DNA from: an uncultured Colwellia sp.
Lineage (GTDB): Bacteria > Pseudomonadota > Gammaproteobacteria > Enterobacterales > Alteromonadaceae
Assembly (NCBI GenBank): GCA_913057925.1
Contig: CAJXPG010000027.1
Coordinates: 1-34,700, forward strand
Length of the DNA stretch: 34,700 bases
Direction: 5' to 3'
Shown piece by piece: positions 24,854-33,411 of this stretch. Each line of letters begins with the position of its first letter. Position 1 is the first letter of the stretch. The notes under the pieces were generated by a model. It made no database searches, had not been told where the DNA came from, and worked only from the letters and a program-made list of their open reading frames with translations. The translations under genes and the position numbers were made by a program.

Positions 24854-26497
24854 ATGAAAAACTTCCTTACCCTAAGCACAACCCTTGCAATGCTTTTAGC
24901 GACATTGGTATTAGCTACCACCAGCACATCCACACAAGCCGCTTCAGGTAGTAAGAAAAAAGTGACTATGACCGCAACCAATGAAGCAGCAGCGAAAAAA
25001 CTCTATCAAGTACATTGTCAAAGTTGTCATGGTATAGATAGACTAGGTGCTATGGGGCCTGCCCTGCTACCTGAAAATCTTGCTAGATTTCGTAAAAACA
25101 AAGCGATTAAGGTCATCAATAAAGGTCGAGCTGCGACACAAATGCCAGCATTTAGTCAGACCTTAACACAGGGTGAAATTGCTAAATTGGCTAGCTATAT
25201 CTATACACCATCAAAAGCATCACTTAGTTGGACAAAAGCTGATATTACTGCCTCTAAAGTGCAGCATTTTGATCAGAGTAAATTGCCTAATACCGCTCAG
25301 TTCGATGCCGACTTAATGAATTTATTTATTGTGGTTGAATTAGGTGATCACAGCGCAACCTTACTAAATGGTGATACTTTCGAGCGCTTAGATCGATTCA
25401 AAACCCGTTTTGCCTTGCATGGCGGTCCGAAATATTCACCTGATGGCCGCTTTGTTTTCTTTGCCTCACGTGATGGCTGGATAAGCAAGTACGATATTTA
25501 TAATCGTAAAACTGTCAGTGAAGTACGTGCGGCAATTAACACTCGCAATATTGCGATGTCGAGCGATGGAAAATACTTGATGGTGGGGAACTACTTACCT
25601 AACAATGTCGTTATTCTTGATACCAAAGATTTATCGCCATTAAAAGTGATTGCAGCAACAGATAAGGATGGCAATAGTTCACGGGTTAGCGCTGTTTATA
25701 ACGCACCACCTCGTTACAGCTTTATTGTGGCCTTGAAAGATGTCAAAGAAGTCTGGGAAATCCCCTACAGTGATGAAGGTGGCGTAGAAGTATTTAAAGG
25801 TTGGGCACACGATTACAGTGTTGAAGCTAAAGCCGAGGATTGGAAAGTTGACTTATCTAAGGAAGGCCATCAATTTCCTATTCGCCGTATCAAAACGGAT
25901 GATTATTTAAATGACTTCTTTTTTGACCCTGAATATATCAACCTTATTGGCACCGCACGTAATAGCCACAACGGCCAAGTGATAAACCTAGATACTAAGA
26001 AAAAAATTGCTTCGATTGGCTTAACCGGTATGCCGCATTTAGGCTCAGGTATTACCTGGGACTATCAAGGTAAGGAAGTCTTTGCATCACCCAATATCAA
26101 AGAGGGTAAGATTACCGTTATTGATATGGAAAACTGGAACATAATCAAAGAAATAAAAACCCAAGGCCCAGGCTTCTTTATGCGTAGCCATGAAAAGTCA
26201 AAGTATGCTTGGACTGATGTGTTTTTTGGCCCGAATAATGACAAAGTACACGTTATCGATAAAAGTACTTTGAAAATAGTTAAAACCTTAGCGCCTGCAC
26301 CGGGTAAAAATGCAGCTCATGTTGAATTTACCAAAGATGGTAAGTTTGTCTTGCTCAGTGTCTGGGATATAGACGGCGAGTTAATCGTTTATGATGCCCA
26401 AACCCTAGAAATTGTAAAACGTATGCCAATGAAGAAACCCTCTGGCAAATATAATGTTTACAATAAAATTAACTATGAGAAAGGTACCAGTCATTAG
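24854..26497 (+). CDS. nirN: NirN, cytochrome cd1-like dihydro-heme d1 dehydrogenase
   Basis: This is a 547-residue periplasmic protein with a signal peptide (~1-30, ending STQAASGS), a c-heme domain (CQSCH 55-59) and a d1-type propeller. It is a paralogue of NirS. NirN oxidises the last precursor to heme d1 and hands d1 to NirS. The segment equal to FLHDG of NirS reads YLNDF, so the first active-site His is Asn353, while the second remains (GMPHLGSG, H395); FALHGG gives a possible d1 ligand at H189. This loss is consistent with a maturation role and not with nitrite reduction. An AGG lies about 7-9 nt before ATG 24854. It is the last nir gene before a terminator. Confidence 0.93.
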   Translation: MKNFLTLSTTLAMLLATLVLATTSTSTQAASGSKKKVTMTATNEAAAKKLYQVHCQSCHGIDRLGAMGPALLPENLARFRKNKAIKVINKGRAATQMPAFSQTLTQGEIAKLASYIYTPSKASLSWTKADITASKVQHFDQSKLPNTAQFDADLMNLFIVVELGDHSATLLNGDTFERLDRFKTRFALHGGPKYSPDGRFVFFASRDGWISKYDIYNRKTVSEVRAAINTRNIAMSSDGKYLMVGNYLPNNVVILDTKDLSPLKVIAATDKDGNSSRVSAVYNAPPRYSFIVALKDVKEVWEIPYSDEGGVEVFKGWAHDYSVEAKAEDWKVDLSKEGHQFPIRRIKTDDYLNDFFFDPEYINLIGTARNSHNGQVINLDTKKKIASIGLTGMPHLGSGITWDYQGKEVFASPNIKEGKITVIDMENWNIIKEIKTQGPGFFMRSHEKSKYAWTDVFFGPNNDKVHVIDKSTLKIVKTLAPAPGKNAAHVEFTKDGKFVLLSVWDIDGELIVYDAQTLEIVKRMPMKKPSGKYNVYNKINYEKGTSH

Positions 26498-26534
26498 GGT
26501 AAGTTAATTACCTAGCAGCTGAATTGCATATTAT

Positions 26535-26573
26535 AAAGCCTGTGATACTCAGTATCTCAGGCTTTGCTTTTTC
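26535..26573 (+). terminator. Terminator after nirN
   Basis: AAAGCCTGTGATA (26535-26547) pairs with TATCTCAGGCTTT (26553-26565), with one mismatch, and is followed by GCTTTTTC. It lies about 40 nt after the nirN stop and ends the d1 operon. The next 170 nt contain a 12-bp palindrome (AAGCAATTGCTT, 26655-26666). Confidence 0.85.
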
Positions 26574-26753
26574 TGAATTAGCAAAAAATCAATTTTAAAG
26601 TAAACCATTTATTGATTGCAAAGCCCAGAACCTCACTGAATAAGCTAAAAATCAAAGCAATTGCTTGGCTTGTTGGCGATTCTTCGATACCCTTTAGCCA
26701 ATTTTAAAGCCACTAGAAAAATGCCCTTGGTGCTTTAATCATTGGAGATAACA

Positions 26754-27386
26754 TTGAAGATTTTACTTATCGCTAGCAGCCAAAGAGCAGACTCTAAAAG
26801 CCTTGCTGTAGCTCAGTCCGTGCAAAAGCATTTATTAAATGACAAGGCTGACATTGATTCGTCAATACTCGATATTTCACTGTTTCCTTTTTTATTAGAT
26901 CACTACGGTACAGGCAGAGATAACGCTGAATCATTAGCTCAAAATAAAGCGCAGGTATTAGCGCAGCTTTATGCTTGTGACGCTGTAGTTTTTGTCGTGC
27001 CTGAATGGGGCGGAATGATCCCGCCGGCACTGGTAAACCTATTACTGCTGACAGCAAACGGCTCAGCCAATGGCTTACCTTTAGGTCATAAACCTGCCTT
27101 TGCCATCGGTATTTCTGCTTCTGGTGGGGGTAGCAATCCAATTTCACTGTTAAAGGGCTATGCAGCAAAAAATAGTCACCTTACTTGGCTGCCGCTACAC
27201 GCTATCATTGAAAATGTTGATGACTTTTTAAATCAAGCTTGGGCACCTCAACTCGATAATAGAGTGTCTCAAGTACAATCTCGATTATCCGTTGGCTTAC
27301 AAAGCCTAGCCATTTACGCTAAGCAACTGGCAAATGTGCGAGATGAGCTAGTCGAATTATCGAAAGTCCATCCTTTTGGCCAATAA
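26754..27386 (+). CDS. NADPH-dependent FMN reductase-like flavoprotein
   Basis: This is a 210-residue flavodoxin-fold protein of the NADPH-dependent FMN reductase family: KILLIASSQRADSKS (phosphate-binding loop of FMN), then VVFVVPEWGGMIPPALVNLLLL (isoalloxazine contact). The start is TTG 26754, giving MKILLI; a GGAG at 26744-26747 is spaced 6 nt from it. TTG 26742 is also in frame but overlaps that ribosome site. It follows the nirN terminator, so coexpression with the nir genes is not indicated. Substrate is unknown; azo-, quinone- or flavin-reductase activity is possible. Confidence 0.82.
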   Translation: MKILLIASSQRADSKSLAVAQSVQKHLLNDKADIDSSILDISLFPFLLDHYGTGRDNAESLAQNKAQVLAQLYACDAVVFVVPEWGGMIPPALVNLLLLTANGSANGLPLGHKPAFAIGISASGGGSNPISLLKGYAAKNSHLTWLPLHAIIENVDDFLNQAWAPQLDNRVSQVQSRLSVGLQSLAIYAKQLANVRDELVELSKVHPFGQ

Positions 27387-27428
27387 ATAGCGGCGCTCAA
27401 AGTTAAAAGATAAAAAGGTACAGTGTAA

Positions 27429-28301
27429 ATGTTTTCAAACTTATTCAAAACCAAACCCGTTATTGATGAATCATCAAAAGAATGGATTTATGATAGTTTT
27501 TCTTGGTGCATGCAACAGCTAGATGGCGAGTTCTTTAAAGATCAAAGTGAGCTAGTTTTACCCAATAATCATTTTTATCCTGGAAGTTCAACCAGTGTTG
27601 ATGAAATGGCTAGCAATATATTTACTAATACCTGTCAGTATACTGGCATGAGTCAGTGGCCAATCAAGCTTGTTAATGCCGATACCTTTATTGCTAAGAC
27701 TATGCCGCAGTTATCTTTTAGCAACAGACTGCGCGGTGACAATGCTCAAATAACTTTTGGAAGTGAAATAAGCTTCAAACTTGAAGGGCAGCAAGTTAAC
27801 CAAGTACCCGCTATCGAAATCGCATTTCATCAAAGCCAGCTTAATCAACCACAAGACTTAATTGCTTATTTAGTACAACACCAAGCCGGTATACTGGTTG
27901 CTCAACAAGCTTCTGGGCTAGCCGCTTCAGGGCTATCAACCTCAGGACATGAAACCGTTACCGCTAGCGCCCCTGGTGGTAAAGAAGTGATGGCGCAAAC
28001 TATCGATTTAGTTGCCTGCTTCATGGGCTTTGGCGTTATCTTTGCCAATACCGCTTATCAATTTAAAGGCGGCTGTGGCTCATGTAACAACCGCAGTCTC
28101 AATCGCCAAGCGGCACTGCCTGAGCTTGAAACCGTTTATGCCTTAGCCTTGTTCTGTGTTATCAAAGGCCTTGAAGTTAAACAGGTTAAAAAAGAACTTA
28201 AATCCCATTTATATAAGCCGTTTCGCCAAGCTCACCAAGAAATAAGCCAATATTTACAGCAAACCACTAACCCTAATCATGCATTACTCATCAGCAAATA
28301 A
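27429..28301 (+). CDS. Unknown protein with a CGSCNNR segment
   Basis: This is a 290-residue protein of unrecognised family. No signal peptide is seen. A short Ser/Gly/Ala-rich stretch with near repeats (ASGLAASGLSTSGHE) lies around residue 160-175 and looks like a linker. The C-terminal part has DLVACFMGFGVIFAN and then GGCGSCNNRSLNRQAALPE, where two cysteines three apart could bind a metal or form a disulfide, followed by a basic helical tail. It starts 42 nt after the flavoprotein gene with AAGG upstream, and a possible SUKH gene follows. Pairing with the flavoprotein may mean a shared job, which I cannot name. Confidence 0.75.
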   Translation: MFSNLFKTKPVIDESSKEWIYDSFSWCMQQLDGEFFKDQSELVLPNNHFYPGSSTSVDEMASNIFTNTCQYTGMSQWPIKLVNADTFIAKTMPQLSFSNRLRGDNAQITFGSEISFKLEGQQVNQVPAIEIAFHQSQLNQPQDLIAYLVQHQAGILVAQQASGLAASGLSTSGHETVTASAPGGKEVMAQTIDLVACFMGFGVIFANTAYQFKGGCGSCNNRSLNRQAALPELETVYALALFCVIKGLEVKQVKKELKSHLYKPFRQAHQEISQYLQQTTNPNHALLISK

Positions 28302-28375
28302 TGTAAAATAGTAAGCTAAAAGTAACGATTTTAAGCCGTGAGTTTTATTCAGAAAAAAACGGTACTGGAGCACAA

Positions 28376-28825
28376 ATGAAAAGCATAGATCTGTTTGTTA
28401 AAAACTGGAGTAGTAAAGACAACATGGTACCGATCAGCTCTGCTGATATCGCTGAATTAGAACAGCAATTGCATGCTGTTTTACCAGACAGCTACAAATA
28501 TCTACTGTGTAACTATGGTTTAGTGCACTCGCCAAATGTATTAAGCAAAGTGTGTGATTTAAGTGTCGATATATCTGAAGTTCAAGACTTTTTGAGTGTA
28601 GAAGATGTTTATTCGCTATCAAAACTTTATCAGATGAGCGGCATGCCCAAAGGACATATTTTATTTGCCTCAGATAGCAAAGGCAGTATGTTTTGTTTTA
28701 AATTAAGTGATTGTTTACAAAAACAAGACGATGCCGCTGTTTGGTTTTATCAGCATGGTTTGCCTGAAGTAGAAAAAGTATCAAATTCTTTTACTGAATG
28801 GTTAGATCAGTTTAATGCACTTTAA
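28376..28825 (+). CDS. SUKH (SMI1/KNR4) domain protein
   Basis: This is a 149-residue protein with the SUKH fold pattern: SSADIAELEQQLHAVLPDSYKYLL, then YGL, GMPKGHILFASDSKGSMFCF near the middle, and a C-terminal FTEWLDQFN. SUKH proteins in bacteria often act as immunity proteins against contact-dependent or polymorphic toxins, but many are orphan genes. No toxin or HNH/EndoU nuclease gene is seen next to it. GGAG precedes ATG 28376. The identification is by motif, not by search. Confidence 0.75.
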   Translation: MKSIDLFVKNWSSKDNMVPISSADIAELEQQLHAVLPDSYKYLLCNYGLVHSPNVLSKVCDLSVDISEVQDFLSVEDVYSLSKLYQMSGMPKGHILFASDSKGSMFCFKLSDCLQKQDDAAVWFYQHGLPEVEKVSNSFTEWLDQFNAL

Positions 28826-28883
28826 TCACACGATAAACAATGACACAACACTGGCAATGGCTAGCTATTAAAGGAAATAATCT

Positions 28884-29216
28884 ATGAAAAGTTTACTTAA
28901 AGCCATTCAATATGACATGTTAGATTTTATTGAAACGGGAGATGACGATGGCAATGAGCCGGCTTACACTGCTCGCGATGTAACTACTTGCATGCAACTG
29001 CTACTTGATTTCTGGACAAATATTGAAGCTGCTGAGCAAGATACTGAAGCCGCTAAAACGCTAGTTAATCAGTTAGCTGTAGATTTGAAAAACTGCAATA
29101 GTGACTGTAATCATGCGTTAATCGATGAAGAGCAAGCCTTAGCGATTGAAGAGTTTATAATAAAAGTACTTCGCGAAGCCAAGGTAGAAGTAACGCTAGC
29201 TAAGCCAATCATCTAG
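28884..29216 (+). CDS. Unknown acidic small protein
   Basis: This is a 110-residue acidic protein (MKSLLKAIQYDMLDFIETGDDDGN...) with no signal peptide or membrane segment. Helical prediction is likely through most of its length. AAAGGAAA lies just before ATG 28884, a good ribosome site. It lies 58 nt after the SUKH gene in the same direction and may belong to the same transcript. It has two Cys in NCNSDCN (~96-102 of the gene product is not fixed). I do not recognise the family. Confidence 0.6.
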   Translation: MKSLLKAIQYDMLDFIETGDDDGNEPAYTARDVTTCMQLLLDFWTNIEAAEQDTEAAKTLVNQLAVDLKNCNSDCNHALIDEEQALAIEEFIIKVLREAKVEVTLAKPII

Positions 29217-29345
29217 TCATTCTAAACCTAGTCTGTCTTAATGCACCAAGATTTATTCCGTTATATGAAAAGCGTTTTTAACATCTTAGCTTTCTATCAT
29301 TACGACACTAATATACATTAATTTTACAAAAGAGAGTTTCAGCTC

Positions 29346-29600
29346 ATGGAAAATATTTTCGCGCATTATGGTATTGACTGGTTAGCAATATCATTGAGTT
29401 TATTTGCCGCCTACTTACTGGGTAATAAGCGCAAAGTTGGCTTTATTGTATTTGCACTTTCTAATGTCTTTTGGATTATTCTTGGGGTGTTTTTTATGTC
29501 TAGCTATGGCATGGCGTTAGGAAACTTTGCCTTTTTATTACTCAATATCAGAGGCTATATACATTGGAACAAGGCTTCTTTTGACAACCAAGCTGCATAA
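29346..29600 (+). CDS. Small three-helix membrane protein, PnuC-like or SemiSWEET-like topology
   Basis: This is an 84-residue protein with about three membrane segments (IDWLAISLSLFAAYLL; GFIVFALSNVFWIILGVFF; MALGNFAFLLLNIRGYIHW). The NIRGYIHW ending of the last segment resembles the W-rich end of PnuC-type transporters, and the length suits half-transporters that dimerise. Neither relation is proven. AAAGAGAG lies about 10 nt before ATG 29346. Confidence 0.55.
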   Translation: MENIFAHYGIDWLAISLSLFAAYLLGNKRKVGFIVFALSNVFWIILGVFFMSSYGMALGNFAFLLLNIRGYIHWNKASFDNQAA

Positions 29601-29710
29601 GGGTTCGCGGTAATAAAGCTTACTATAATAAAGCTCGCTATAAAAAAATTACTAAAACAAAGCTTAAGCTAAACCAAGGCCATTTAGGCCGGTACTTTAA
29701 AGAGAAAAAT

Positions 29711-29941
29711 ATGTCTGGTAACAATTCACTTAAGCAAAACTCAATTGCTAGCAAAAACTTATTGATGTCTACTGTTTCTGGCGCATTATTTGGCGGCGGC
29801 ATTGCGGGGATATTTATGGCATCGTATTACTTTATTGATGAAGCCATTTTTAACAATCCTCATGACAATATCATCTTTTATCTGATTGCCGGCGCTTGTG
29901 CTATTTTTGCCTCGTCTGAAATAAAAAAGCTAAATCAATAA
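29711..29941 (+). CDS. Small two-helix membrane protein, unknown
   Basis: This is a 76-residue protein with a polar N-terminus, a Gly-rich hydrophobic segment (LMSTVSGALFGGGIAGIFMASYYF), an acidic loop, and a second one (IIFYLIAGACAIFA) before a short basic tail. AAAGAGAAA precedes ATG 29711. The 110-nt gap before it has two TAATAAAGCT copies (at about 29611 and 29627). Function is unknown. Confidence 0.55.
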   Translation: MSGNNSLKQNSIASKNLLMSTVSGALFGGGIAGIFMASYYFIDEAIFNNPHDNIIFYLIAGACAIFASSEIKKLNQ

Positions 29942-30059
29942 GTTTGTAGACAGTTAATGCCTGCATTTCTATCGAAAACTTTTGCAAATTGCATCATCCA
30001 CTCGCAGTTAAATTAACGCTGACTTAGCCTTTTTAAGGTTATTTATCTCTACTTGTTAA

Positions 30060-30073
30060 AATAGATATCTATT
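30060..30073. promoter_or_regulatory. 14-bp palindrome AATAGATATCTATT
   Basis: A perfect 14-bp inverted repeat centred on GATATC lies about 135 nt before the Sel1-repeat gene. It has the size and symmetry of an operator half-site pair, but no regulator is recognised. Confidence 0.3.
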
Positions 30074-30207
30074 CTTTCTCGATTCTTACTACATCGACTT
30101 TTTTTCTTAACTAAACCTGTTAGCCTATAAATTATATTTACCATATTGCTTAAAGCGCTACTGCATTATTCATTACAGTGCCGGCAATGAACGACAAGGA
30201 ATGAGTT

Positions 30208-31203
30208 ATGTATATAAAGGTAGTTACATTTATTATTGCGCTTAGCTTGCTGGCCATTTCACCAGTAACCATTGCATCTGAACCAACACAAAAACCAGCC
30301 AATCCAGCACTTACATCACACGAAAAATTAACCGCATTAATCAACAACTATCAAAAGATTTGCCTCTCAGAGGAATGTCATAGCCAATTGATTCAGATAC
30401 GCAAATTTGGCCGCTGGGGCGATGCAAAATCACAGCTAGTCGTGGCAAGTGCCTACCTTTATGGCGATGGCTTTGAACAAGATACTCAAAACGCTATCAG
30501 CTGGTTTAAACGTGTTGCTTATAACCACTCTCCTGGTGCTGCTAAATACTCGCTAAGCGCCTTTCATACGATGGCAAAACTCTATCAAACAGGGATAGGT
30601 GTAGAGCAAGATATAGCCTTCGCAAAAAAGTATTTTGATAAATTGGTGGAAAAACAATACGGGCCAGTGTTATTTGATCGAGCCTTTGTTGAATTTGAGC
30701 AAGATAATTTAACACAAGGTATCAAGTTGCTTGAGCAAGCAAGTAACAGCAATCATTCAGAAGCAAGTTACTTTTTAGCAAGAATTTATCAGCAAGGTGA
30801 ATTTGTTGAAAGGGATATAAAGAAATCTGCTCGTTACTATCAAGGCATAGTGAGACAAGACTATAAAGATAGTCGTCAACGACTAGCACAATTGATTTCT
30901 GAGATGGAAGCAAGTACCTCAACATTGACAAAAGCTACAGTAAGTCAGCATCAAGACTTTATCAGTAAACTTAATGCCAGCCTTGATATTGAAGTCATTA
31001 CCGTAAATTATCATGCGATGAGCTTTAAAGAAGCAATGACCAGCCAGCTTGCCCGATTAAACAAATACAAAGCTCAGTTTACCCCAGCAACAGGCAGTAG
31101 GATAAAAGGCAAAACCTGTGGTAGCACCTCTTATCCTTGTAGGCTCAGTAATGCTGAAGATATTGAAGATGCTAGAAACGAAAACCCACTACCTGCTTTC
31201 TAA
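30208..31203 (+). CDS. Exported Sel1-repeat (TPR-like) protein
   Basis: This is a 331-residue protein with a signal peptide (~1-24, ending PVTIASEP). It has at least three Sel1-type repeats: about 78-104 (ASAYLYGDGFEQDTQNAI), 121-147 (MAKLYQTGIGVEQDIAFA) and 190-215 (LARIYQQGEFVERDIKKS). The C-terminal ~100 residues are not repeat-like and include a Cys pair (CGSTSYPC). Sel1 repeats mediate protein contacts, often in the envelope. AAGGA precedes ATG 30208. A convergent TPR gene follows at a 19-nt gap. Confidence 0.78.
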   Translation: MYIKVVTFIIALSLLAISPVTIASEPTQKPANPALTSHEKLTALINNYQKICLSEECHSQLIQIRKFGRWGDAKSQLVVASAYLYGDGFEQDTQNAISWFKRVAYNHSPGAAKYSLSAFHTMAKLYQTGIGVEQDIAFAKKYFDKLVEKQYGPVLFDRAFVEFEQDNLTQGIKLLEQASNSNHSEASYFLARIYQQGEFVERDIKKSARYYQGIVRQDYKDSRQRLAQLISEMEASTSTLTKATVSQHQDFISKLNASLDIEVITVNYHAMSFKEAMTSQLARLNKYKAQFTPATGSRIKGKTCGSTSYPCRLSNAEDIEDARNENPLPAF

Positions 31204-31222
31204 CAAAGCTGAGGTTCTAGCT

Positions 31223-32251
31223 TTAACGTAGCGCTTTACACTGGTGTATATCATTTAATAAATCCCCTTGATATACACTGTTTTTTTGAATGACCAGATC
31301 AGACTTTACCCCTAGAGGCTTAGCTAGCTCTTTAACAACTTCATTATATAAAGCAATACTTAGCGATTTTATTTGCTGCAACTTGGCTGATAGCTCCTGC
31401 TGTTCTTGCTCAGTAAGACGTTGCCCCATCGATACTTTGTGTGCCTTTTCAATCCAATAAAGGTATGCGTGTCGACTAACACTTTCACTGGCTAAGGTAA
31501 GTCGGCTGATTCGGTAATGCAGCTTTTGATACAATTCATCATCCTGCTGTAATACAGACAACATCATCAGCTGTAATCCTGCGACGATTTGTCCTGAGCG
31601 CCTGGAAATTCGCTGAGACTGCTGTAAAGCCTCCTTTAAATACTTTTCAGCTAACGGGTAATCCTGTTCTTTAATCGCTAAAATACCTAAAGTATTATAA
31701 ATAGCGCTTTGTAGAACCTGTTCATTACTCTGCTCAGCTAACACCAATGCATGAGCATAGACCTCTTTAGCTTGTTTATTCTTATCTAAGGAGCTCAAGC
31801 TATTGCCTTTGCTAATAAGTAAACTGATCTTTTGCTTATCATTAATGCCCACTTGCTTTAAGGCACAATCAAATAACAAAATAGACTCATGTGGGTGACC
31901 TGATCTGCGTATAAATATACCTAAACTGCTCAGTAGTGAGACAAATTTATCGGTTAGTTCTGCTAGCTCCGGATAAGTAAGCATTAACCTAACGGTACTT
32001 TCAACTGATGCCATATCATTTAACGCAATGGATGAGCGTAATAAATATTGGAGCCATGTTAACTGCTCTGTAGATGTTAACTGGTCAATGTCAGCAAGGT
32101 GCTGTTTGAGTATTTTTGATGAAAGGGAAGGTTTTACCCGTAAGTAGTCTTTAGCTTCAGATAATTGGCTCAATAAATAAGTTGATTTTGATTCTGCATT
32201 TGCAGAATGAACCATCAAACTCATTACCATCAAAAGCATTATTTTAAGCAT
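31223..32251 (-). CDS. Exported TPR protein
   Basis: This is a 342-residue protein with a signal peptide (~1-19, ending MVHSANAE) and tetratricopeptide-like helical pairs, clearest at SAIYNTLGILAIKEQDYPLAEKYLKEALQQSQ, and a weaker one before it (ISLLISKGNSLSSLDKNKQAKEVYAHALVLAE). The rest is helical without recognised domains. It converges on the Sel1 gene with a 19-nt gap. Partner and role are unknown. Confidence 0.72.
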   Translation of the reverse strand: MLKIMLLMVMSLMVHSANAESKSTYLLSQLSEAKDYLRVKPSLSSKILKQHLADIDQLTSTEQLTWLQYLLRSSIALNDMASVESTVRLMLTYPELAELTDKFVSLLSSLGIFIRRSGHPHESILLFDCALKQVGINDKQKISLLISKGNSLSSLDKNKQAKEVYAHALVLAEQSNEQVLQSAIYNTLGILAIKEQDYPLAEKYLKEALQQSQRISRRSGQIVAGLQLMMLSVLQQDDELYQKLHYRISRLTLASESVSRHAYLYWIEKAHKVSMGQRLTEQEQQELSAKLQQIKSLSIALYNEVVKELAKPLGVKSDLVIQKNSVYQGDLLNDIHQCKALR

Positions 32252-32582
32252 AATCTCAAATATTGATAAAGTAAGGTGAATGAAACGACGTTAAGCGCAC
32301 TACCAAAAGTCTCTAAGCAAGGAAAGCCTCTCTACACTGTTAAGATTATAGCATGGCACTATTCTTTAGCTATTTTCAAAAGAGCCCATAGCACTCCCTT
32401 TCATTTAGGTTAATCAAGTGTGATGAAAAGAAAGCATTATGCACTAACACAAACCTACAAGATCAAAGATTTTATAACTATTTAAACTCAGTCATTGACT
32501 CTTACCAAGCATTTGATAAGTTTAGTGCTCGGTAAAATCCTATCTTGGATTTATTTAATTTTTTTAAGGTAATGTCGCTAGT
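32252..32582. other. Divergent gap with no clear gene
   Basis: This 331-nt stretch separates the divergent TPR and unknown genes and should hold both promoters. TTGACT at about 32494 with TAAGTT or GATAAG downstream is a weak candidate for the plus-strand gene. No hairpin, repeat or open frame stands out. Confidence 0.4.
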
Positions 32583-33377
32583 ATGTTCATCCTTTCAATA
32601 ATTGTTTTTGCCTTACTTATGTTTGGTGTTTTTGTTGATTATGTAACAACCGTAAGAGAAAAAAATCAAGCAAGCAAAAATAAGAAAATTGCTCGATTAC
32701 AATCATCACTCTCTCGGGGACAGCATTTGCTCAATGGTCGACTATGTTTGCCTTTAACAGTGATGAGCTCTGTGGTTTGCTTAGAGCGAAGCATCGCAGC
32801 ACTCAATGCTTTGCTAACACTTAACACTACCCCTGGCCGTCTTGAAGCAAAAGCAGACCTAGAAAGAAAACTAAATAACTTTAATTCCTTACCTGCAACA
32901 CAAGCACACTTTTATTCTCTATTACCATTACCAGGCTTGCTGAAAGAACAAGTTAATATGCTGAAGAACACCAGCTTACTATCAATGATTTTAAAAGTTG
33001 AACAATCAAATGGTTATGCCGCAATTGATGGTATTCAAGACGAACTCAATCAGTTAGACATATTAAGTACTCGATTAAGATCTTCAATTTATAGCTTACA
33101 AGCAATGCAAACATTAGAGAAAAAAAATTATAGTAAAGCAAAAGCGTTAAGTGACAAGGCAATGGCATTATTAGTCACCATCTCATGTGACAATGAGAGT
33201 GTTACAGAACTTGTTAACACACAAGTCGAAGAGCTTCAGTTAGTTAATGAGGGTATTTCTGGGGTAATTGATGAAAAAAATCATACTTTTTATGATAAAT
33301 TCAAAGACGAAGTGAGACAACAAGATGAAGGCGGAGATGGGCTTCATCGAGTTGTTAATTATAACCCTCAAATGTAA
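32583..33377 (+). CDS. Unknown protein with one N-terminal membrane anchor
   Basis: This is a 264-residue protein with a hydrophobic N-terminus (FILSIIVFALLMFGVFVDYV) and then a basic region and long amphipathic helices, suggesting a membrane-anchored cytoplasmic coiled-coil protein. A Cys-containing GRLCLPLTVMSSVVCLERS segment lies at ~52-70. The ribosome site (AAGG near 32566) is 13 nt from ATG 32583, further than ideal. I do not recognise the family. Confidence 0.65.
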   Translation: MFILSIIVFALLMFGVFVDYVTTVREKNQASKNKKIARLQSSLSRGQHLLNGRLCLPLTVMSSVVCLERSIAALNALLTLNTTPGRLEAKADLERKLNNFNSLPATQAHFYSLLPLPGLLKEQVNMLKNTSLLSMILKVEQSNGYAAIDGIQDELNQLDILSTRLRSSIYSLQAMQTLEKKNYSKAKALSDKAMALLVTISCDNESVTELVNTQVEELQLVNEGISGVIDEKNHTFYDKFKDEVRQQDEGGDGLHRVVNYNPQM

Positions 33378-33411
33378 TTGTAGCGATTTACAGATTGCGC
33401 AACGATAAATA

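Noticed and set aside
26655-26666. 12-bp palindrome AAGCAATTGCTT before the flavoprotein gene
   Set aside because: Short and expected by chance in AT-rich DNA; no nearby promoter elements tie it to a gene.
31205-31224. Hairpin AAAGCT...AGCTTT in the convergent Sel1/TPR gap as a terminator
   Set aside because: Only 6 bp with no T run on either strand; too weak to call.
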